DNA from: Candidatus Bathyarchaeota archaeon BA1
GTDB taxonomy: Archaea; Thermoproteota; Bathyarchaeia; Bathyarchaeales; Bathyarchaeaceae
Direction: 5' to 3'
Assembly: GCA_001399805.1 (NCBI GenBank)
Contig: LIHJ01000021.1
Span: forward strand, 1-54,707
DNA: 54,707 bases
This document shows positions 42,544 through 50,897 of the stretch, in pieces; position 1 is the stretch's first letter; each line of letters begins with the position of its first letter. The translations under genes and the position numbers were made by a program. Under the pieces are notes generated by a model. That model was not told where the DNA came from and did not search any database. It saw nothing but the letters and a program-made list of their open reading frames with translations.

Positions 42544-42894
42544 ATGCTTCATAGTGGTGCTAATAGCAACTATAACCGTGAGGATACTAGATGGGTTGGT
42601 GAATATGAGGATGCTGTTTCGAGGGCTTATTATGCGATGTATCAGGCAGCTAAGGCCGTCCTTTCTAGCATAAATGTTTTCCCAAAACTCATGCGTGGCT
42701 GGTCTCAGAAATCTGGAAGGAGACTAGTACTAACTGGATTTTTCTCTAAGGAGTTGGGTGGAGCCTTGGCTGAAGCGAAGGCTACAAAAGAGACCTATGA
42801 GTACGGCATCCCATCAGTGATTAAGAGGCCCGAGCGCTGCTATCACACAGGTCAGGCCTCCAGCTGGGCTGCCAAGACCAAGGTTATTCCCTAA
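42544..42894 (+). pseudogene. HEPN-domain protein, probably with compensating frameshifts
   Basis: The frame has the HEPN core EDAVSRAYYAMYQAAKAVLS near residues 22-41 and a later GFFSKELGGALAEAKATKET. Between them the expected KTHAGLVSE-like segment is found in the neighbouring frame (KTHAWLVSEIWKE at about 42688-42728), so two one-base changes are likely. The 3' end overlaps the convergent dolichol-kinase-like gene by 80 bases. HEPN proteins pair with nucleotidyltransferase antitoxins; none is adjacent. I judge it decayed. Confidence 0.5.
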
Positions 42895-43467
42895 AAAGTA
42901 TCCGAGCGGTGCGCAGAGTAGGAACATGGCTGCGTTTCCGCTCCGGTGCTTGGTCCTCTTCTTGGATATTATGTTCCTAACTATTCCTGTGATTCCGTCC
43001 CCCCACGCCATAAATAAAACCGGGATCGTCCCTAACCAGAAGTTTCCGCTCCCCAGAACCCATCCTAAACTCATTGTTAACGCCCATATTACGCAGAAAT
43101 CCACCTCGTATATGTTGTCTGGGTCCTGAAACCAGTACATCAGCTTTCCTGTTTTGTGGGGCAGATAGCAGAACACAGCGAGCACTATCCCCAAAGCTAA
43201 GGGTAGCATTGGGGTTTTAAATAGGTTAAGTGTGGGTATTACGAAAGCCACGAGTCCTCCGGCGAGCATGTGGATAACCTTTCTGGCGAAGTAGACCCCG
43301 GCGTAATGCGCAAGCCGATCATCCCCTATTCCCCACCTACTCCCAGCCCTCTTCTTCGCCACGTCATAAAACGTTTTAGATATCAAGCGGACTACAATTA
43401 TCACCCATACGAATAAGATAGACGCGTATAGAATCTCCTCTAACACTATAAACTCCACCTGCTCCAA
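42814..43467 (-). CDS. CTP-dependent dolichol/phytol kinase-like membrane protein, probably 3'-truncated
   Basis: A 217-residue polytopic protein with ARKVIHMLAGGLVAFVIPTL, then WGDGITGIVRNIISKKRTKH, the signature of the SEC59/DGK1/VTE5 polyprenol kinase family, which phosphorylates dolichol-type lipid carriers using CTP. Six helices are visible. The usual last helix and DDNL-type motif are missing: the protein stops just after GGLTCVIAALGPLNH, where the HEPN remnant overlaps it. Either the gene is cut or a frameshift hides its end. Start ATG 43467 (the following spacer holds no clear site). Confidence 0.7.
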   Translation of the reverse strand: MEQVEFIVLEEILYASILFVWVIIVVRLISKTFYDVAKKRAGSRWGIGDDRLAHYAGVYFARKVIHMLAGGLVAFVIPTLNLFKTPMLPLALGIVLAVFCYLPHKTGKLMYWFQDPDNIYEVDFCVIWALTMSLGWVLGSGNFWLGTIPVLFMAWGDGITGIVRNIISKKRTKHRSGNAAMFLLCAPLGYFLGNNLGLGSPAGGLTCVIAALGPLNH

Positions 43468-43734
43468 TTTTTCCTTACAGAGATGATATAAGACTTACCC
43501 CATTAGCGACTCTCTCAGACTAGGAATCACGATCCCTTTAATATCAGCTCGCAGACTTTGTCGCCCATGCTTCTTTTCGGTACATTTTTAGTTTTGGAAA
43601 AACCGTTGTGCGCTCGCTGTGAGCAAGAGCCCAGAAGTTAAGCCTTATCACGCAAACTTTATCACGCCAGACTCAACAGAATCAGCTAAATCTCTATAAA
43701 AGCCTTTAATAAGAAGGTGTAGGAGGGATGGTGT

Positions 43735-44418
43735 ATGGTTACGGCTGGGAAGGTTTTTAAGCTTGTCGAGCCCATGCCGCTTCCAGATCTTGCCATGAGG
43801 CTTAGTGGTCATAGGAGGGAGGAGGTCTACCAGGAGGGCGACCATAGGTTCACGTTGGTCACGGAGATCGTTAACCTCACCCCACGGGAGAAGGCCCTCG
43901 CTGGCGTTTACTCCCACGACCACGTAACCCATGTGTTCCACAGGGGTAAGATAGTCCCACTACCAAGGACTGTGGAGGCACTGTTCAGTTTTGCACAGCA
44001 GGAGGAACGTGTCCTTTTGACGGTTGTGGAGAAAAAGAGGCTGGCCAACTTCATCGCCAACCAACTCAGCGAAATACTCTTCATAACGTTTGGACGGATC
44101 GTGGAGGCGAGGATACCTCCGGAAACCCTCAGGGGCTTTCACCTGAAAAACCCAGAGGACACAAAGGTCACCTTTTTTGACAATGTGGACATCCCCAACG
44201 TGGATAAGCTCTCCCTCTATGGGCCGGACCTCGTGGGAACCACCCTATTTGAGGAATACTGCAAGCACGGCGACCTCTGGTACATCGTGGCGCGATCCAG
44301 AGAACATGGATACGTGGTCGGGGTAACGAGAGACGCCTCAGTCACCATCTTCAACATCACAGACAAAAACAAGTACTTAGACTACGTGGCGAAGGAGATC
44401 TATCCCCTCATCATCTAA
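43735..44418 (+). CDS. Unknown archaeal protein
   Basis: A 227-residue soluble protein starting at ATG 43735 with GGAGGG seven bases upstream and a TATA-like box (TCTATAAAAG) near 43691. It has a mixed helix/strand pattern, with HDHVTHVFHRGKIVPLPRTV, a helical EKKRLANFIANQLSEI and a C-terminal YVVGVTRDASVTIFNITDK. It reads as a well-kept gene, but I recognise no family. The histidine cluster at about residues 60-69 could bind metal. It is alone between two spacers, convergent with cobO. Confidence 0.6.
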   Translation: MVTAGKVFKLVEPMPLPDLAMRLSGHRREEVYQEGDHRFTLVTEIVNLTPREKALAGVYSHDHVTHVFHRGKIVPLPRTVEALFSFAQQEERVLLTVVEKKRLANFIANQLSEILFITFGRIVEARIPPETLRGFHLKNPEDTKVTFFDNVDIPNVDKLSLYGPDLVGTTLFEEYCKHGDLWYIVARSREHGYVVGVTRDASVTIFNITDKNKYLDYVAKEIYPLII

Positions 44419-44487
44419 TTTCTGTACCAACTGAGGTTGCGTTGGCTCGTCTCCTTTGACTTAAGATTTTTTAATGATTTCCTCCTT

Positions 44488-45042
44488 TTAGTATTCGATT
44501 CCCTTTCTGGGTTGCATGCCCCGGGTGTAGGGGTGCTTAACCTCCCTCATCTCCGTGACAAGGTCGGCTATCTCAATGATCTCAGGGGGGGCATAACGCC
44601 CGGTCAAGATCAATTCCACATGCTTTGGCCTGTTTTCGATTAGGTGGATCACCTCATTAACCCCTATCAGTTGTAGGCTCAGGGCCACGTTGACCTCATC
44701 CAAAATAACGATATCGTATTCACCGCCATTGACAACCTCTTTGGCCAGATTGAGGGCATCTCTGGCCAATTTCACGTCCTCCTCGGTTGGGGGGCTCTCT
44801 GTGACAAATCTGCCTCGCCCAAAGGCCCTTAACTTGAGGTTTGGTATGCGTTCCACAACGTGCAGTTCACCATAGTCAAAGCCGCCCTTGATGAATTGAA
44901 TCACGTAAACCTTGAGGCCTCGCCCGATGGCACGTAACGCCAACCCAAAGGCGGCTGAGGACTTTCCCTTCCCATCCCCCGTGTAAACCTGGACTAAGCC
45001 CCTTCTTAATCGTGGCTCCATGTGGCTTACCCCATTAAGCAT
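44488..45042 (-). CDS. cobO: Cob(I)alamin adenosyltransferase
   Basis: Transfers the adenosyl group of ATP to cob(I)alamin. The P-loop is YTGDGKGKSSAA (20-31), followed by VYVIQFIKGG, DIVILDEVNVAL and ELILTGRYAPPEIIEIADLV, the CobA/CobO family order; the C-terminus HPYTRGMQPRKGIEY is diagnostic. 184 residues fits. It lies seven bases after meaB at the end of the methylmalonyl-CoA mutase operon, so it likely supplies adenosylcobalamin to that mutase; it could also serve general salvage. Confidence 0.95.
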   Translation of the reverse strand: MLNGVSHMEPRLRRGLVQVYTGDGKGKSSAAFGLALRAIGRGLKVYVIQFIKGGFDYGELHVVERIPNLKLRAFGRGRFVTESPPTEEDVKLARDALNLAKEVVNGGEYDIVILDEVNVALSLQLIGVNEVIHLIENRPKHVELILTGRYAPPEIIEIADLVTEMREVKHPYTRGMQPRKGIEY

Positions 45043-45049
45043 AGCAGCG

Positions 45050-46036
45050 TTAAGTTTTCTTGGATTTCTTCAGCCCCCATGGCCATGACAACACCATGTC
45101 TGCGGCTGAGTAAGGGTCCATCTCCCTTGCCAGGATTTTGTGGATCATCTCGTCAAGTTTTCCCCTTTGTTTCAGGTCGGTTAGGATGGATTCTGTTGCT
45201 TTTCGCTGGATTGCCTCGATGAGCTCTGTCTCTACCCTTTGTCTACGCTGTACGTCAAGGCCCCCGGCTTCAAGGTATTCTCTATGCCGATCGATCTTGT
45301 CAAGGAGCTCGATGGCTCCCTCACCCGTGATGGCCATGGTCTTGATGACGGGCTGTCTCCACACCCTTTCCTCAATGCCCATTTCCAGCATGGCTTCTAT
45401 GTCGCCCACCGCCTTCTCCACGTTTTCACGGTCAACCTTATTCACCACGAAGATGTCGCCTATCTCCATGATGCCCGCCTTGATGGCCTGTATATCGTCG
45501 CCCAATCCTGGAGCCAGCACAACCACTATTGTGTGGGCTATCTTCATGACGTCCACCTCGGATTGTCCGGCCCCGACGGTTTCAATGATAACCACGTTCT
45601 TACCAGAGGCGTCCAATATTCTGACCGCGTTCTTGGTGGCCTTGGCCAACCCACCAGGATTGCCCCTCGTGGCCATGCTTCGGATGAAAACCCCCTCGTC
45701 GGTGCTTAGGTCTTGCATGCGGACACGATCTCCTAGGAATGCGCCGCCTGTGAACGGGCTGGTTGGGTCCACGGCGACTATGCCCACCGTTTTCCCTCTC
45801 TTTCTCAATTCCTTGGCCAGTTTTTCTATCAATGTACTTTTCCCTGATCCAGTTGGTCCAGTTATGCCTATTATATGGGCCTTACCTGTGTGTGAGTAGA
45901 GTGAGGATATGGCCCCTTGCGCCTCTGGTGAGTCATTCTCCACGAGGGTTATCATCTTCGCTATTGATCGGCGGTCGCCCCTCAATACCCCGTCGATGAG
46001 TTGCTCAACTCTTGAGGATATAGCCCGCAAGGTCAC
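45050..46036 (-). CDS. meaB: Methylmalonyl-CoA mutase chaperone GTPase
   Basis: A 328-residue G3E-family GTPase. Walker A is GPTGSGKST (60-68), then [18 protein letters not shown] (the switch region), [21 protein letters not shown] [14 protein letters not shown] and the guanine motif NKVD. MeaB protects and reloads the mutase with adenosylcobalamin. The GTG start overlaps the stop of the B12-binding subunit as GTGA. The C-terminal dimerisation arm ([20 protein letters not shown]) is present. Confidence 0.95.
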   Translation of the reverse strand: MTLRAISSRVEQLIDGVLRGDRRSIAKMITLVENDSPEAQGAISSLYSHTGKAHIIGITGPTGSGKSTLIEKLAKELRKRGKTVGIVAVDPTSPFTGGAFLGDRVRMQDLSTDEGVFIRSMATRGNPGGLAKATKNAVRILDASGKNVVIIETVGAGQSEVDVMKIAHTIVVVLAPGLGDDIQAIKAGIMEIGDIFVVNKVDRENVEKAVGDIEAMLEMGIEERVWRQPVIKTMAITGEGAIELLDKIDRHREYLEAGGLDVQRRQRVETELIEAIQRKATESILTDLKQRGKLDEMIHKILAREMDPYSAADMVLSWPWGLKKSKKT

Positions 46037-46440
46037 CCTCTCTTCCCCATGTTCTCCTTGACAAATCTCACAACGGTTTCGGTGGGTGTGCCAGGCCCGA
46101 ACACCTCCTTTATACCGATCTTCCTCAGGGCTGGGACATCCTCCTGGGGTATGATCCCACCAGCAAACACGAGAACATCGTCTAACCCCCTCTGCTTCAG
46201 AAGCTCCATTATCCTTGGGAAGAGGGTCATGTGGGCACCTGATAGGATGCTTAGACCTATCACGTCCACGTCCTCTTGTAGCGCTGTCTCCACGATCTGC
46301 TCGGGTGTTTGCCTCAGCCCCGTATAGATCACCTCCATGCCAGCGTCCCTCAATGCCCGAGCAACCACCTTGGCCCCCCTATCGTGGCTGTCCAGCCCTG
46401 GCTTCGCGATGATCACCCTAACCTTCCTCTCAGAACTCAT
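46033..46440 (-). CDS. Methylmalonyl-CoA mutase, small B12-binding subunit
   Basis: A 135-residue cobalamin-binding domain with the base-off motif D17-x-H19-x2-G22 (LDSHDRGAK), then [18 protein letters not shown] and [18 protein letters not shown]. In archaea this domain is a separate subunit (McmA2) that complexes with the large subunit. The start ATG 46440 has GGAGGAGG immediately upstream; the frame runs further up to 46518 in the large-subunit gene but that part is shadow. It lies 23 bases after the large-subunit stop. Confidence 0.95.
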   Translation of the reverse strand: MSSERKVRVIIAKPGLDSHDRGAKVVARALRDAGMEVIYTGLRQTPEQIVETALQEDVDVIGLSILSGAHMTLFPRIMELLKQRGLDDVLVFAGGIIPQEDVPALRKIGIKEVFGPGTPTETVVRFVKENMGKRG

Positions 46441-46463
46441 TCCTCCTCCCTCCATTCGACTCC

Positions 46464-48191
46464 CTAAACTATTATCAACTCCCGATACTCCCCAAAGACG
46501 CCTCGAAGCACGTCGCATATTTCTCCTAGTGTTACATATGCCTTCACGGCCTCAATGATGGTAGGCATCAGGTTTTCATTGCGCTCAGCGGTACCATGGA
46601 GTTTGTTAAGCACCTCCCTCACCCTTCCATTGTTCCGCTCCCTTTTCACTCTTTGCAGTCTGGCTAGTTGCTCGGCCTCCACCCTCGGATCAACCCGCAG
46701 GAGCTTAATGGGCACCCAATCCTCCTCCACCCCATACTCATTGACCCCCACCAAAACCCTTTCCCTACTCTCTATCTCCCTCTGATACTTGTAGGCACTG
46801 TCCGCGATCTCCCTCTGCAAAAATCCCCTCTCAATAGCGGAGACCACACCGCCCATGGCATCGATCTTGTCGATATAGCTCATAGCCCGCTCCTCCATCT
46901 CCTTGGTCAGAGCCTCCACGAAGTAGGATCCAGCCAGCGGGTCCACAGTGTCCACCACCCCACTTTCATGGGCGATGATCTGCTGGGTCCGAAGGGCGAC
47001 TCTCACGGCCTCCTCGGATGGTAGGGCCAAGGCCTCATCGAATGAGTTGGTGTGCAGGGACTGCGTGCCGCCCAGCACCGCCGCCAACGATTGAAACGCA
47101 ACCCTCACAATGTTGTTGAGGGGCTGCTGAGCCGTTAACGTGCACCCTGAAGTCTGGACATGCATCCTCATCCATAATGACCGGGGACTCTTAGCCCTAA
47201 ACCTCTCCCTCATGATCTTGGCCCACAACCTCCGAGCAGCCCTGAACTTGGCAATCTCCTCAAAGAAGTCATTGTGAGCCGCGAAGAAGAAGGACAATCG
47301 GGGCGCAAAATCGTCCACCCCCAACCCACGCTCCAACATGGACTCCACATAGGTGATTCCGTCGGCCAGCGTGAAGGCAAGCTCTTGCACCGCGTTTGAG
47401 CCAGCCTCACGGATGTGGTACCCACTGATGCTGATGGGGTTCCACATGGGCAGGTGCCTCGCACAATACTCAATAATGTCCGTGACAAGCTTCACAGAGG
47501 GCTTGGGGGGGAAGATGCACAGCTTCTGGGCGAAGAACTCCTTGAGCATGTCGTTCTGTGTTGTGCCGCCCAGCCTCCCTCGAGGCACCCCCTGCTTGTC
47601 CCCTATGGCGACGTACATCGCCAACAGCATGGCCGCTGGGCCATTGATCGTCATGGAGGTGGTCACCTTATCAAGGGGAATACCATCGAACAAGATCTCC
47701 ATGTCTCGCAGTGATGAAACCGCCACACCACACCTGCCCACCTCACCCCTGGCCATGGGGTGGTCCGAGTCATGGCCCATGATGGTTGGGTAGTCGAAGG
47801 CGATGCTCAATCCGGTTTCACCCTCCCTAAGAAGGTATTTGAATCGGGCGTTGGTTTGCTCCGCGGTGCCAAACCCCGAAAACTGTCTCATGGTCCATAG
47901 GCGACCCCGATACATGGTGGCGTGCAGCCCTCTCGTGAAGGGGTATTCGCCGGGAAAGCCAAGATCCCTCAAATAATCAAGGTCCTTCACATCCTCCGGT
48001 GTGTACAACCTCTTGACGGGTATGCCCGACAAGGTTTGGAACCCACCCCTCCTCTCAGGATGTCTACGAACCCACCTCGGCACGGTGGTTCTTTCCCACC
48101 TCTCCCTCTCCCCCGAGACTTCGCCCATCCTCCCTTCAACAAACACCTCGTTTCCGCCTCCAACAACTTCACTAACCTTATTCTCAGACAA
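46464..48191 (-). CDS. Methylmalonyl-CoA mutase, large catalytic subunit
   Basis: This TIM-barrel subunit interconverts methylmalonyl-CoA and succinyl-CoA. Recognisable segments are [67 protein letters not shown] and [19 protein letters not shown]. 575 residues from the TTG at 48191; an ATG at 48128 is the other candidate and would leave the core intact. It heads a unit with the B12 subunit, MeaB and CobO, all on the minus strand, so propionyl/succinyl-CoA conversion is served by one transcript. No epimerase or carboxylase gene is in the window. Confidence 0.96.
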   Translation of the reverse strand: MSENKVSEVVGGGNEVFVEGRMGEVSGERERWERTTVPRWVRRHPERRGGFQTLSGIPVKRLYTPEDVKDLDYLRDLGFPGEYPFTRGLHATMYRGRLWTMRQFSGFGTAEQTNARFKYLLREGETGLSIAFDYPTIMGHDSDHPMARGEVGRCGVAVSSLRDMEILFDGIPLDKVTTSMTINGPAAMLLAMYVAIGDKQGVPRGRLGGTTQNDMLKEFFAQKLCIFPPKPSVKLVTDIIEYCARHLPMWNPISISGYHIREAGSNAVQELAFTLADGITYVESMLERGLGVDDFAPRLSFFFAAHNDFFEEIAKFRAARRLWAKIMRERFRAKSPRSLWMRMHVQTSGCTLTAQQPLNNIVRVAFQSLAAVLGGTQSLHTNSFDEALALPSEEAVRVALRTQQIIAHESGVVDTVDPLAGSYFVEALTKEMEERAMSYIDKIDAMGGVVSAIERGFLQREIADSAYKYQREIESRERVLVGVNEYGVEEDWVPIKLLRVDPRVEAEQLARLQRVKRERNNGRVREVLNKLHGTAERNENLMPTIIEAVKAYVTLGEICDVLRGVFGEYRELIIV

Positions 48192-48236
48192 CCTAAAAAG
48201 GTATTTCCACTCGATTTTTCCCGTTTAGGTTATCTT

Positions 48237-48467
48237 TTACTTGCGTTTCCTAAAGAACATTAAGCCGTCTTTTGAGCAGACGTATTCAAAGCCCACCTCA
48301 ACTAGTTTACAAGCTTCATGTACATTGTTGGCTACTCTCACAGTGAATTCGTCAGCGGTTGTTTGGAAAGCGATTTGTTCCGGGTTAATGTAGATCAGCG
48401 TGTTTTGGATGCTTTTGTGGCCTAGCAATTTCTGCACATAAAGGATGTCCTTTGCACGATACTTCAC
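48237..48467 (-). pseudogene. Tyrosine-recombinase (integrase) C-terminal fragment
   Basis: The 76-codon frame opens with AKDILYVQKLLGHKSIQNTL and IYINPEQ, the catalytic end of XerC/D-like integrases (LGH-x-x-x-x-NT-x-x-Y), followed by EACKLVEVGFEYVCSKDGLM, a common tail in archaeal members. The catalytic arginines and the N-terminal domain are missing; a TAG closes the frame just before the GTG. It ends 45 bases before the mutase operon. It is the scar of an integrated element. Confidence 0.7.
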
Positions 48468-48473
48468 TAGTTT

Positions 48474-48731
48474 CTAAATTAAAGCTAACAAATGATGAAT
48501 GATATATTGCGTTACAATGCTGATAATAGGGGTAGCTGCCAATAAGCTCACTTTTATAAGGATACCAAAATCATATGGCCAAACTCGCATATTGAACACT
48601 TTGTCATAGTATTTTAAGGTTAAATCTAAAACTTCTGGGGGAGCTATATCTGAACCATGTTTCCATGCGAGGGCTTGATTAAAGTATTGCAAGCATTTAC
48701 TTGATATCTTGTCTAACATCTTTTCTTTCAT
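48474..48731 (-). CDS. Small protein with C-terminal membrane helix
   Basis: An 85-residue protein: an N-terminal helical soluble part (MLDKISSKCLQYFNQALAWK) and a C-terminal hydrophobic segment (ILIKVSLLAATPIISIVTQY). The ATG overlaps the stop of the upstream 46-residue gene as ATGA, so both are probably translated as a coupled pair. It lies six bases before the integrase fragment. Family unknown. Confidence 0.45.
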   Translation of the reverse strand: MKEKMLDKISSKCLQYFNQALAWKHGSDIAPPEVLDLTLKYYDKVFNMRVWPYDFGILIKVSLLAATPIISIVTQYIIHHLLALI

Positions 48732-48868
48732 TTTTTCACCCCGTTATGTGTGGAGAAAACGGCCGTGAAAAAAAGAGTTATAATAAACGTTGTTAATGCC
48801 GCAGTTTCTAGCACGGCCAACAGCACTGCTAGGGCGCAACAAGTCAAAGAATATAGTACAAAATTCAA
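48728..48868 (-). CDS. Very small two-helix membrane protein
   Basis: From TTG 48868 the frame gives 46 residues with two hydrophobic stretches (NFVLYSLTCCALAVLLAVLE and TTFIITLFFTAVFS) and ends in NGVKK with TGA inside the ATGA overlap to the next gene. The start is uncertain since the frame remains open upstream into etfA. The overlap and the hydrophobic profile are the evidence for coding. Confidence 0.4.
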   Translation of the reverse strand: MNFVLYSLTCCALAVLLAVLETAALTTFIITLFFTAVFSTHNGVKK

Positions 48869-48918
48869 CGGATCGTAAGTGCTTAATCTATCTTTTTTGC
48901 TTGTTCTTTCATCGAAGT

Positions 48919-49893
48919 TTATAGCGACAACTTCTTTATGATGGCTAATAATGCTGGAACTATCTCGTAGAGGTCGCCAACGATGATGTAGTCCGCCACC
49001 TCGAATATTGGTGCTTCCGGGTCCTTGTTGATGGCCACGATGATCTGGGAGTCACGTATTCCAGCTACGTGCTGAATCACGCCAGAGATGCCGCAGCCAA
49101 TGTAGAGGGCTGGCTTGATTTTGTGTCCTGAGAGGCCGATCCATTCGGTGAACCATTTTCGGTCCTCCACCAGCGGTCTGGTGTAGGCGACCTGCCCACC
49201 CAATGTGTGTGCTAACTCATCGAGGATTTTGAAGTCCTCCTTCCTTGCGATTCCACGTCCTCCGGCAACAACTACTCTCGCCTCCTCGATCTTGACCTTG
49301 GCCGCCTCTATTCCCTTCATCTCAACGATCTCGGTTCTTGGCTCCTCAAGTTTAGCATCAACCTCGACGACCTCGCCCCTTCTATCCCTGCGTTCCAACC
49401 TTTCGAAGGCTCTGGGGGGAACCGTGGCTATCTGTGGCTTAACCCGGCAGATTTCGGTGGCGATGGCGTTTCCGCCATACACCACCCGCCCCATCATCAG
49501 CCTTCCCTGCTCATCGATTTCTAATTGGACGCAGTCGGGCACGCATCCAGTTTCCAGCCTCGTGGCGAGCCTTGAGGCTATCTCCTTTCCTCTTCTCGTG
49601 GAGCCGATGAGAAGGATTTCGGGCTTGTATCGTTGGGATAAGTCGGCCAACGCGCTCACGTATGGCTCAGCATAAAGGCCTTTGAATGATGGGTGGTCCA
49701 CCGCATAGACCCTGTTCGCCCCATATTCTATGAGCTCCTTCGCCTGATCCTTGACCCCATGTCCCAACAATACCGCGGTCAGTTCTGTCCGCAGTTTACT
49801 GGCCAGCTCGCTTCCCTTTCCCAGCATTTCTAGGGTTAAGTCCCTATTCTCGGAGAATACCCATACACCCCTGTATTCACTCAATGCCCTCAC
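48919..49893 (-). CDS. etfA: Electron transfer flavoprotein alpha subunit
   Basis: EtfA binds the FAD that shuttles electrons between dehydrogenases and a membrane or ferredoxin partner. The FAD-binding domain is at the C-terminus: VVVAGGRGIARKEDF, then GGQVAYTRPLVEDRKW, IGLSGHKIKPALYIGCGISG, QHVAGI and INKDPEAPIFEVADYIIVGD. 324 residues is standard. The GTG start overlaps the etfB stop as GTGA. No acyl-CoA dehydrogenase is in the window; the proximity of the mutase operon suggests fatty-acid or amino-acid-derived acyl-CoA metabolism. Confidence 0.95.
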   Translation of the reverse strand: MRALSEYRGVWVFSENRDLTLEMLGKGSELASKLRTELTAVLLGHGVKDQAKELIEYGANRVYAVDHPSFKGLYAEPYVSALADLSQRYKPEILLIGSTRRGKEIASRLATRLETGCVPDCVQLEIDEQGRLMMGRVVYGGNAIATEICRVKPQIATVPPRAFERLERRDRRGEVVEVDAKLEEPRTEIVEMKGIEAAKVKIEEARVVVAGGRGIARKEDFKILDELAHTLGGQVAYTRPLVEDRKWFTEWIGLSGHKIKPALYIGCGISGVIQHVAGIRDSQIIVAINKDPEAPIFEVADYIIVGDLYEIVPALLAIIKKLSL

Positions 49894-50687
49894 CTCCCTA
49901 TGACGCCCTCTTGAATCAGAGCCCTCGCCAACCTCTCCGCCACCTCCGCGGCAGTCTCACCTTTTATCGCAATCTTTTTGCGTTCCACCTTTGGAGCCAG
50001 AACCTCCAAAACCTGAATCGCGGAGCCAGCTTCGCCAACCCTTCCCCTGGGGATGTTGAGGTACACACTGTCCCACACTGTGAGCTCCTTTTTCGAGGCC
50101 TTCATGATGGCCATGAGGGATGGGATCCTGGGCTCGTTGATCTCCCTCGTCACCGTCACCAGCGCAGGCGTTTTTGCCCTAACCGTTTCGTATTGATCCT
50201 CCAGGCTTCGTTCGGCGGTCACGACGCCCCCCTCGAGACTGAGTTTTCGGGCATATGTGACGGATGGGATGTTCAATCGTTCGGCTAGGCGGGGGCCCAC
50301 CTGAGCCGTGAAACTGTCGATGGATGCCTCGCCGCAGAGGATGAGGTCGAAGGGTTCCAGCTTCTTGATTGCCTCAGCGAGAATGTAGGAGATGGCCAGT
50401 GTGTCGGAGTTTTCGAAGTACGGGTCGCTTAAGAGATAGGCCTTGTCCGCGCCCATGGCCAGTGCTTCTCGGAGAGCCATCCTGGCGTCCTCCGGACCGA
50501 CTGTTAAGATGATCACCTCGTCTCCGAGCTTCTCCTTTAATCGTATGGCCTCCTCTAACGCGTTTTTGTCAAAGTCGCTTATCTTTCTTGGCACACCAGC
50601 GGTTATTAAACGGCGTGTTGCCGCATCCACCTTTAACTGGGTCACATCCAAGGCTTGCTTGATGCACACAACAATCCTGGTCACCAT
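49890..50687 (-). CDS. etfB: Electron transfer flavoprotein beta subunit
   Basis: EtfB pairs with EtfA and in bifurcating forms holds a second FAD. Motifs are VVCIKQALDV at the start, ISDFDKNALEEAIRLKE, VGPEDARMALREALAMGADK and the recognition loop EINEPRIPSLMAIMKASKKE. I chose ATG 50687 (GGAGG four bases upstream), giving 265 residues; the frame is open to 50720. It is the first gene of etfBA. Whether this is a bifurcating type cannot be decided by eye. Confidence 0.94.
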   Translation of the reverse strand: MVTRIVVCIKQALDVTQLKVDAATRRLITAGVPRKISDFDKNALEEAIRLKEKLGDEVIILTVGPEDARMALREALAMGADKAYLLSDPYFENSDTLAISYILAEAIKKLEPFDLILCGEASIDSFTAQVGPRLAERLNIPSVTYARKLSLEGGVVTAERSLEDQYETVRAKTPALVTVTREINEPRIPSLMAIMKASKKELTVWDSVYLNIPRGRVGEAGSAIQVLEVLAPKVERKKIAIKGETAAEVAERLARALIQEGVIGR

Positions 50688-50831
50688 ACGGCCTCCAGAT
50701 GAGCATCCTAAAGGATTCACTCAACTATTTCATAAGTGTTTTCAACACATCAAGAGGTGAGGAGGTTCTGTTGCACAAACGAGGTTAGTGTTACCCATTT
50801 TGAGGTTTGAGTTTATATCGTCGTTGCAGGA

Positions 50832-50843
50832 GGAAAAATTTAT
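50832..50843 (+). promoter_or_regulatory. Promoter of the thermosome gene
   Basis: AAAAATTTATAT is a BRE/TATA element. A start of transcription about 25 bases downstream falls near 50865, after an in-frame ATG at 50844 and before the TTG at 50898, so it decides the gene start. Confidence 0.6.
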
Positions 50844-50897
50844 ATGTTAATGCTGTTTTCTACTGTCCCTAATGCCCGTAAAATTAGGGAGGATTGT

